The notes under the pieces: model-generated
Told to the model about the DNA's origin: nothing
Database searches by the model: none
The model's input: the letters and a program-made list of their open reading frames with translations, nothing else
From: Acidimicrobiales bacterium
GTDB taxonomy: Bacteria > Actinomycetota > Acidimicrobiia > Acidimicrobiales > Ilumatobacteraceae
Assembly: GCA_030833305.1 (NCBI GenBank)
Contig: JAURHL010000085.1
Location: 1 to 7,788, forward strand
Reading direction: 5' to 3'
Length of the DNA stretch: 7,788 bases
Shown: one piece after another, positions 1 through 4,727 of the stretch
How the letters are laid out: each line of letters opens with the position of its first letter
How positions within the stretch are numbered: the stretch's first letter is position 1
Made by a program: the position numbers and the translations under genes

Positions 1-708
1 ACCATGATGGAGCTGTACCAAGCGTTCGGCGATTACAGCGAGGTCATGGCCATCGCCGAGGAGCTCATCGTGCAGGCGGCCCGCGACGCCATCGGCACCA
101 CCGTCGTCGACATCCCCGACACCGAGGGCCAGCTGCACACGGTGGACCTCGCCGAGCCGTGGCGCCGTGCGCGCATGATCGACCTCGTCGAGGAGAAGAC
201 CGGCGTGGCCGTGCACCCCTCGCATCCGGTCGAGCGGTTGCAGAAGGTGGCCGACGACCACGGAGTTCGCTACGACAAACGTTGGGGTCCCGGCAAGTTG
301 ATCGAGGAGATCTTCGAAGCCACCGCCGAGTCCTCGTTGGTCCGACCCACATTCGTCACCGGCCACCCGGTCGAGATCTCGCCCCTCGCGCGCACCGATC
401 GCAACGATCCCTTCCTCACCGAGCGCTTCGAGTTGTTCGTGGGCGCGCGTGAACTGGCCAACGGCTACTCCGAATTGAACGACCCCGTGGAACAGCGGGC
501 CCGCTTCGAGGAGGAGCAGGCCGCCAAGGAGGCCGGCGATGCCGAACGCGGCACGGTCGACGAGGACTACCTGCGCGCGCTCGAGTTCGGCCTGCCCCCC
601 ACCGGTGGACTCGGCATCGGCATGGACCGCGTGGCCATGCTGTTGGCCGGCGTGCACAGCATCAAAGAAGTCATCCTCTTCCCCACTCTCCGACCCGAAG
701 TCTTCTGA
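1..708 (+). CDS. lysS: Lysine--tRNA ligase (class II), C-terminal part, 5' end outside window
   Basis: This is the C-terminal half of a class II lysyl-tRNA synthetase, which charges tRNA-Lys with lysine in the cytoplasm. The reading frame is open from base 1 (the codon before the first ATG gives Thr, as in the family's TMMELY motif), so the ATG at 4 is internal and the true start lies upstream. About 235 of the usual 490-510 residues are present. Counting from the Met at base 4, the visible landmarks are MMELYQAFGDY (1-11), HPVEISPLA (121-129), ARELANGYSELND (148-160) and class II motif 3, GGLGIGMDRV (201-210) with its conserved Arg209. N153, Y155 and E157 match the lysine-pocket residues of E. 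coli LysS (N424, F426, E428). The protein ends in the typical ILFPTLRPE tail. dapD follows 22 bases later on the same strand, suggesting cotranscription. Confidence 0.96.
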   Translation, partial: TMMELYQAFGDYSEVMAIAEELIVQAARDAIGTTVVDIPDTEGQLHTVDLAEPWRRARMIDLVEEKTGVAVHPSHPVERLQKVADDHGVRYDKRWGPGKLIEEIFEATAESSLVRPTFVTGHPVEISPLARTDRNDPFLTERFELFVGARELANGYSELNDPVEQRARFEEEQAAKEAGDAERGTVDEDYLRALEFGLPPTGGLGIGMDRVAMLLAGVHSIKEVILFPTLRPEVF

Positions 709-717
709 GTCGTCCAC

Positions 718-724
718 GAAGGAG
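718..724 (+). promoter_or_regulatory. Ribosome binding site of dapD
   Basis: GAAGGAG lies 6 bases before the ATG at 731. It fixes the dapD start there, although the same frame stays open upstream to 539 inside lysS. The actinobacterial DapD family also begins at this point. Confidence 0.75.
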
Positions 725-730
725 CCACAC

Positions 731-1642
731 ATGCCCGCAGCCTGGGGCCACGCCCTCGTCACCCGCATCTCCGACGGCACCGTTCTCGACGCGTGGTTCC
801 ACGCGCTCGGTTGGGGCGAAGTCGCGGCGCCGACCGAGCGCACCACGGAACCACAACACCACGCCTTGCGTGGCGTGACCGTCACCGCCGAGAGCATCGT
901 GACCGACACCGACGCCGCGCCCGCCGACGCCGTCGACGTGTACTTGCGTCTGCATCTTCTCTCGCATCGCCTCGCCAAGCCCCGCACACTGAACCTCGAT
1001 GGCGCGTTCGGACTGCTCGCCAACGTGGCCTGGACCAACCTCGGGCCGATCGCGGTCGACCTGGTGGAAGGCGTGCGTTGGGAAGAGCGTCGAAGTGGTC
1101 GCATCCTCACCGTGCACGGCGTCGACAAGTTCCCGCGCATGACCGACTACGTGGTGCCCAGCGGTGTGCGGATCGCCGATGCCGATCGCGTGCGTCTGGG
1201 CGCCCACCTTTCCCCCGGCACCACGGTCATGCACGAGGGTTTCTGCAATTTCAACGCCGGCACGCTCGGTGCGTCCATGGTGGAAGGTCGCATCTCGGCC
1301 GGCGTCGTGGTGGGCGATGGCAGCGACATCGGAGGTGGCGCGTCGATCATGGGCACATTGTCGGGTGGCGGCAAGGAGGTTATTCGTGTTGGCAAGCGAT
1401 GTCTGCTCGGGGCCAACAGCGGTCTTGGCATCAGCCTGGGCGACGAGTGCATCGTCGAGGCCGGCCTGTACGTCACCGGGGGCACCTTGGTGAAACTTCC
1501 CGACGGCAACACGGTGAAGGGGCGCGAACTTTCTGGCGCGAGCGGATTGCTGTTCCGTCGCAACAGTGTCACCGGCGCCGTCGAAGCGGTGCAGCGTTCG
1601 GGTAGTTGGGGTGGCCTCAACGCCGCTCTCCACAAGAACTGA
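731..1642 (+). CDS. dapD: 2,3,4,5-tetrahydropyridine-2,6-dicarboxylate N-succinyltransferase (actinobacterial type)
   Basis: DapD transfers succinyl from succinyl-CoA to tetrahydrodipicolinate, giving N-succinyl-2-amino-6-ketopimelate in the succinylase branch of meso-diaminopimelate and lysine synthesis. The 303-residue product closely follows M. tuberculosis DapD (317 residues): DVYLRLHLLSHRL (69-81), GVDKFPRMTDYVVPSGVRIA (130-149), TTVMHEGF (164-171), MVEGRISAGVVVGDGSD (183-199), SIMGTLSGGG (205-214) and CLLGANSGLGISLGDEC (224-240). E185 of MVEGRIS corresponds to the mycobacterial catalytic Glu199. Residues about 145-250 form the left-handed beta-helix of hexapeptide repeats; the enzyme is a trimer in characterised members. 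The start at 731 is set by a good ribosome binding site and by family length. It sits 22 bases after lysS and 18 bases before argJ, consistent with one operon linking lysine/DAP supply with lysine use. Confidence 0.96.
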   Translation: MPAAWGHALVTRISDGTVLDAWFHALGWGEVAAPTERTTEPQHHALRGVTVTAESIVTDTDAAPADAVDVYLRLHLLSHRLAKPRTLNLDGAFGLLANVAWTNLGPIAVDLVEGVRWEERRSGRILTVHGVDKFPRMTDYVVPSGVRIADADRVRLGAHLSPGTTVMHEGFCNFNAGTLGASMVEGRISAGVVVGDGSDIGGGASIMGTLSGGGKEVIRVGKRCLLGANSGLGISLGDECIVEAGLYVTGGTLVKLPDGNTVKGRELSGASGLLFRRNSVTGAVEAVQRSGSWGGLNAALHKN

Positions 1643-1660
1643 ATCGGTAGGTTCTCCCCC

Positions 1661-2173
1661 ATGGTCGCTCTGCCCACCGGTTTCACGTCGTTCGTCACGA
1701 ACATCGGCATCAAGGATTCGTCCGACGACTTCACGGTGGTGGCCGCCGACGACGTGGTGTCCGCGGCTGGAGTGTTCACCCAGAGTCGTTTCGCCGGACC
1801 CAGCGTGGTGGTGTCGCGCAAGCACCTGGTCGACCGCCGGGCCCGCGCCGTGGTGGTCATCTCCAAGAACGCCAACGTGGCCACCGGCGAACAGGGCATG
1901 AGCAACGCATTGGAGGTCGTCAAGGGTGTCGCCGCGCGACTGGGCTGCGATCCGCACGACGTGTTGATCGCCTCCACCGGCGTGATCGGCCGGCAATACC
2001 CCATCGACCGCGTGCGGGCGGGCCTGAGCGCGTTGCCGTTCCCGTTGCCCGATCACGACGCCGCTGCCGTGGCCCGCGGAATCATGACCACCGACACCGT
2101 GCCCAAGATCGCCGAGGCCACCATCGCGGGCGGCTCCGCGCGGGTGGTGGAGTGGCCAAAGGCGTTGGCATGA
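1661..2173 (+). CDS. argJ: ArgJ, N-terminal part (frame-disrupted argJ spanning 1661-2817)
   Basis: This is the first part of bifunctional ornithine acetyltransferase/N-acetylglutamate synthase, which moves acetyl from N-acetylornithine to glutamate and can also use acetyl-CoA, in the cyclic arginine pathway. The start ATG follows dapD by 18 bases, with only a weak GGTAGG (1646-1651) as binding site. Family landmarks are PTGFTSF (5-11), GIKDSSDDF (16-24), AAGVFTQSRFAGPSV (35-49), SKNANVATGEQG (68-79), STGVIG (105-110, whose Thr-Gly forms the oxyanion hole in characterised enzymes) and GIMTTDTVPK (140-149). Homology runs to about Arg161-Val162, then the frame goes out of register and ends at the TGA 2171-2173 with an unrelated tail. 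With one base restored, the protein continues in the next frame (2152-2817) to 385 residues, a normal ArgJ length. SKNAN replaces the SGNAN that I recall as usual. Confidence 0.9.
   Translation: MVALPTGFTSFVTNIGIKDSSDDFTVVAADDVVSAAGVFTQSRFAGPSVVVSRKHLVDRRARAVVVISKNANVATGEQGMSNALEVVKGVAARLGCDPHDVLIASTGVIGRQYPIDRVRAGLSALPFPLPDHDAAAVARGIMTTDTVPKIAEATIAGGSARVVEWPKALA
2141..2173 (+). other. Frameshift point in argJ
   Basis: Upstream homology in one frame (to Arg at 2141-2143) and downstream homology in another (Gly-Gly-Val-Ala-Lys from 2146) meet within GGGTGGTGGAGTGG. Adding one G, so that the second GG pair becomes GGG, gives Arg-Val-Gly-Gly-Val-Ala-Lys-Gly, exactly what the family expects. A single lost G in a short G run is the simplest reading, from either an assembly error or a real mutation. 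The upstream frame stops in an ATGA that overlaps the ATG at 2170. Confidence 0.85.
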
Positions 2174-2817
2174 TCGAGCCGAACATGGCCACGCTCATCA
2201 CGTTGCTATTCACCGACGCGCGCGTCGACGGCACCACGTTGGGTGCCATCTGGCGCCGCGTGATCGACCGCACCTTCAACTGCGTGTCCGTCGACACCGA
2301 CACCTCCACCAGCGACACCACGGTCTGTCTCGCCAGCGGTGCAGCAGGAGCGGTCGATTCGGCGGCGTTCGAGCAGGCCCTCTACGAGGTGATGTTGTCG
2401 CTCACCAAACAAATCGCTCGCGACGGCGAGGGCGCCGAGAAGTTGATTGAGGTGTGCGTGGACTCCGCGCGCGACGCCGAGCAGGCCAAGACCGTGGCCA
2501 AGGCCATCGTGAACTCGCCGCTCGTGAAGACCGCGGTGCACGGCGCCGACCCGAATTGGGGTCGCGTGGCCATGGCCGTGGGCAAGTGCAGTCAGTACGA
2601 CGACATCGACCAGGAACGCGTCGTCATTCGTTTCGGCGACCAAGAGGTGTACCCCGTGGCCGTCGACGAAGCCGGGCTCGCCCGGCTGAGTTCGTACATG
2701 AAGGGCGCCGACGTGCGCATTCACGTGTCGCTGAACACCGGCTCGACCGCTTGCACCGTCTGGGGTTGCGACCTCACCGATGGTTACGTGCGCATCAACG
2801 CCGACTACACCACCTGA
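2152..2817 (+). CDS. argJ: ArgJ, C-terminal part (beta chain), in a different frame from the N-terminal part
   Basis: This is the second part of argJ. It reads from a GTG at 2152 (an internal Val in an intact gene) or, if translated separately, from the ATG at 2170. It opens with AKGVGMIEPNMATL, the ArgJ autoproteolysis motif. In the family the chain is cut between Ala and Thr (here Ala at 2188-2190, Thr at 2191-2193; A177/T178 of the repaired protein), and the freed Thr becomes the acyl-carrying nucleophile. Further family motifs are FNCVSVDTDTSTSDT (43-57 of this part), VKTAVHGADPNWGRV near 125-139, and the C-terminal WGCDLTDGYVRINADYTT. The beta chain is therefore complete. No credible ribosome binding site precedes the GTG or ATG, so this is one gene split by a shift and not a separately evolved subunit. 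The HIT-membrane gene ends 22 bases further on, on the opposite strand. Confidence 0.9.
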   Translation: MAKGVGMIEPNMATLITLLFTDARVDGTTLGAIWRRVIDRTFNCVSVDTDTSTSDTTVCLASGAAGAVDSAAFEQALYEVMLSLTKQIARDGEGAEKLIEVCVDSARDAEQAKTVAKAIVNSPLVKTAVHGADPNWGRVAMAVGKCSQYDDIDQERVVIRFGDQEVYPVAVDEAGLARLSSYMKGADVRIHVSLNTGSTACTVWGCDLTDGYVRINADYTT

Positions 2818-2818
2818 C

Positions 2819-2839
2819 GCGAGTCGACCTAACACTCGT
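2819..2839. terminator. Weak hairpin between convergent argJ and HIT-membrane genes
   Basis: CGAGT (2820-2824) can pair with ACTCG (2834-2838) around a 9-base loop, inside the 22-base gap between two converging genes. The stem is only 5 pairs plus a G-T wobble and there is no T run, so a terminator role is a guess based mostly on position. Confidence 0.2.
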
Positions 2840-3868
2840 TCAGTCGACCTGCATCTCTCGAACCTGATCGGCGACTTTCGACAGCAACATCGCGACACCA
2901 CCGGCCAACAGGGTCAGGCTGGTCGCCGATGCGACCACCAATAGACCGTCTGCGAACCGTCCGGGTTGAGAGAAACTCGTCTGAACCGTCGCCGCACGAA
3001 ACCCTTCCAACAGCGAGCGGGCCGGGGATAGTCCGGTTCGCGCCTGGAGCAATACACCGACACAGAACATCACCTCGACCAGATTGAGGACTCGCAACAA
3101 CAACCCGCGAGGAATGCTCTTGAAGTCTGTTGGTCGAAGGATTATCCGGATCTCGAACAGAGCGATGTCCACCATTCGATACATGCAGATCGCGAAGATC
3201 GGACCTACCACGCCCCAGCCGACACGACGAAAATCACCGTCGACGGCCAACAGCGTGAACCCAGCGATCCACAAAGTGAGCCACGACATCACGTATCGCT
3301 CCGCGTTGTCGAACTGACCATCTGAACGAGTTGTTCGACTAGCGAACCGATACAACGAAACCCGACTCCACGACTGACAGGCCGTCAGTACCAAGCGGAC
3401 CGTCTTGCTGCGTTCGACTCGTTCCACCGACGTCAATCCCGAGATTTTCAGCGCGACTTCTCTCATGTCGACCACCAGGTCAGGGGGGAGCACGTCGGGT
3501 AACTGGGGTCCGCGTGGATTTGCCTCGTCGGACACGCACCGGGGAATCAGGTGGAAGTGGACGTGGCTGGGAGAGCCCTCGTTCCACAGAGAGACGTAGA
3601 CCTTCTCGACACCCACCAGTGACTCCATGAACCGTGTGGCGATGCTGAGAACTCGACCGAGGTCCTCTCTCTCCGCTCCATCGAGATCGGACAGACTCTC
3701 GCGGTGCGCACGACTCTGCACCACGAGTCCGGGGCGCTCATGGTCGATCCGCGCGTTGATCGTCCAATGCGAACCCAAGGGGAAGACGGCACCTCTTTTG
3801 CCGAGGTCGTCCACTATCGAACAACAGGTACAACTCGATTTCCCCTCCACCCGACGAGAGTATCCCAT
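2840..3868 (-). CDS. HIT (histidine triad) domain protein fused to a C-terminal multi-helix membrane domain
   Basis: A 342-residue protein with two parts. Residues about 10-130 are a HIT domain: an N-terminal CTCC (13-16, like the CxxC that opens many HIT proteins), the RPGLVVQSRAH strand (45-55) and the triad SHVHFHLIPR (101-110), with H102, H104 and H106. H104 is the expected nucleophile. HIT enzymes bind nucleotides and cleave nucleoside phosphoramidates, dinucleoside polyphosphates or acyl-adenylates; the substrate here is unknown. After a linker (131-190), residues 192-335 hold about four hydrophobic helices (near 193-209, 215-240, 255-276, 305-330). The last two, with the loop between them, resemble a two-helix channel pore without a TVGYG filter. 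The HIT domain is probably cytoplasmic. The start is uncertain: no clear binding site precedes the ATG at 3868 (GTG at 3850 is an alternative). The gene is lower in GC than its neighbours and lies 24 bases after the SDR gene, perhaps cotranscribed. Confidence 0.85.
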   Translation of the reverse strand: MGYSRRVEGKSSCTCCSIVDDLGKRGAVFPLGSHWTINARIDHERPGLVVQSRAHRESLSDLDGAEREDLGRVLSIATRFMESLVGVEKVYVSLWNEGSPSHVHFHLIPRCVSDEANPRGPQLPDVLPPDLVVDMREVALKISGLTSVERVERSKTVRLVLTACQSWSRVSLYRFASRTTRSDGQFDNAERYVMSWLTLWIAGFTLLAVDGDFRRVGWGVVGPIFAICMYRMVDIALFEIRIILRPTDFKSIPRGLLLRVLNLVEVMFCVGVLLQARTGLSPARSLLEGFRAATVQTSFSQPGRFADGLLVVASATSLTLLAGGVAMLLSKVADQVREMQVD

Positions 3869-3869
3869 C

Positions 3870-3886
3870 GCACGGCAGAACCGTGC
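3870..3886 (-). other. Short GC-rich hairpin between the SDR gene and the HIT-membrane gene
   Basis: On the minus strand, GCACGG and CCGTGC pair around a 5-base loop (TTCTG). The hairpin fills most of the 24-base gap and ends one base before the ATG at 3868, where a ribosome binding site would be expected. No T run follows, so it does not look like an intrinsic terminator. It could limit translation of the HIT gene or partly end the SDR transcript. The role is inferred only from position. Confidence 0.35.
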
Positions 3887-3892
3887 CGTCGA

Positions 3893-4669
3893 TCACTTGG
3901 GTGGCATGCGGATGCCGCCATCCACGCGGATGGTCTCGGCGTTCATGTAGCTGTTGGTGACGCACTCGACCACCATCGAGGCCAGTTCGGTTCCGTAGCC
4001 CAGACGGTTGGGGAACAACACACCGGTCTGCAACTTCTCCTTGAACTGCTCACTGCCCTCACCCTCGCCGTAAATCGGCGTGTTGATCAGGCCCGGGGCC
4101 ACCGTGTTCACGCGGATGCCCACGGCAGCCAGATCACGCGCCACCGGCAAGGTCATGCCCACGACGCCGCCCTTCGACGACGAGTACGCGGCCTGTCCGA
4201 TCTGTCCGTCGAAAGCGGCCACCGAGGCGATGTTCACGATCGCGCCGCGCTCACCGTCGTTCAGCGGCTCGGTGGTGCTCATGGCCGTGGCGGCCAAGCG
4301 AATGCAGTCGAAGGTGCCCACCAAGTTGATGGCGATGACCTTCTTGTAGGCGTCCAAGTTCGCGGCCGACTCGTACTGGCCGTCCTTGCCGATCGTGCGC
4401 TGTGCCCAGCCGATGCCGGCCGAGTTCACCAGTGCACGGAGCGGCCCCATCGACTTCGCCATCTCGACGGCCGAGATGATGTCGTCGGTCTTGGTGACGT
4501 CCACCTTGCAGAACGCTCCGCCGATCTCCTTGGCGACGGCCTCACCCTTGTCGGCCTGCAGGTCGGCGACGACCACCTTGGCGCCCTTGGCGGCCAAAAG
4601 ACGTGCGGTGGCGGCTCCGATTCCCGATGCCCCACCAGTGACGATTGCGCTTGCTCCGTTGATGTCCAT
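3893..4669 (-). CDS. Short-chain dehydrogenase/reductase of the HSD10 (type II 3-hydroxyacyl-CoA dehydrogenase) type
   Basis: A 258-residue NAD(H)-dependent oxidoreductase of the classical SDR family. Visible are the cofactor loop TGGASGIG (11-18), the acidic D36 at the end of the second strand (VVVADL, favouring NAD over NADP), VDV (56-58), NSAG (82-85, equivalent to NNAG), the structural N115, catalytic S149, Y162 and K166 (YSSSK), and APGLINTP (191-198). The stretch from about 146 to 196 (SVAAFDGQIGQAAYSSSKGG, then GMTLPVARDLA, then GIRVNTVAPGL) and the C-terminal IRVDGGIRM strongly resemble human HSD17B10. The likeliest reaction is therefore oxidation of (S)-3-hydroxyacyl-CoA to 3-ketoacyl-CoA in beta-oxidation; a hydroxysteroid or other alcohol substrate is possible. 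Length is normal for the family. GAGGG lies almost directly before the ATG, so the binding site is poor. The HIT-membrane gene follows 24 bases downstream. Confidence 0.9.
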   Translation of the reverse strand: MDINGASAIVTGGASGIGAATARLLAAKGAKVVVADLQADKGEAVAKEIGGAFCKVDVTKTDDIISAVEMAKSMGPLRALVNSAGIGWAQRTIGKDGQYESAANLDAYKKVIAINLVGTFDCIRLAATAMSTTEPLNDGERGAIVNIASVAAFDGQIGQAAYSSSKGGVVGMTLPVARDLAAVGIRVNTVAPGLINTPIYGEGEGSEQFKEKLQTGVLFPNRLGYGTELASMVVECVTNSYMNAETIRVDGGIRMPPK

Positions 4670-4700
4670 GCCCTCAGGCTAGACAGCACCCTCGACGATT

Positions 4701-4727
4701 GCCCCATCCGAAGCCGGACCAAAGGGC
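4701..4727 (-). terminator. Possible hairpin terminator of the SpoIID-SGNH gene
   Basis: Directly after the TAA at 4730-4728, the minus strand can fold with GCCC pairing to GGGC outside and GTCCG pairing to CGGAT (one G-U) inside, around a GCTT loop, with a small internal loop between the stems. There is no T run, as with many hairpins proposed as terminators in GC-rich actinobacteria. The remaining 30 or so bases to the SDR start show no promoter I can name. Confidence 0.35.

Noticed and set aside
539..730. Upstream extension of the dapD frame into lysS
   Set aside because: A good ribosome binding site and family length place the start at 731; the extension has no homology and lies inside lysS.
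671..2056. Long open frame (461 codons) on the minus strand across dapD and argJ
   Set aside because: It lies antisense to two clear genes, its translation is rich in His, Arg and Gly with no domain pattern, and GC-rich DNA commonly leaves such frames open.
2140..2160. Programmed ribosomal frameshift site in argJ
   Set aside because: I see no classic slippery heptamer and no strong downstream stem; a lost G in a G run explains the data more simply.
2170..2173. ATGA overlap in argJ as evidence for two translationally coupled genes
   Set aside because: Any ArgJ with the conserved Met-Ile pair contains ATGA (ATG followed by an ATN codon), so the overlap is expected by chance of the motif and not evidence of evolved coupling.
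2818..3892. Phage or defence island around the HIT-membrane gene
   Set aside because: Only one atypical gene is present, with no integrase, transposase, nuclease, restriction or CRISPR gene in view, so an island is not supported.
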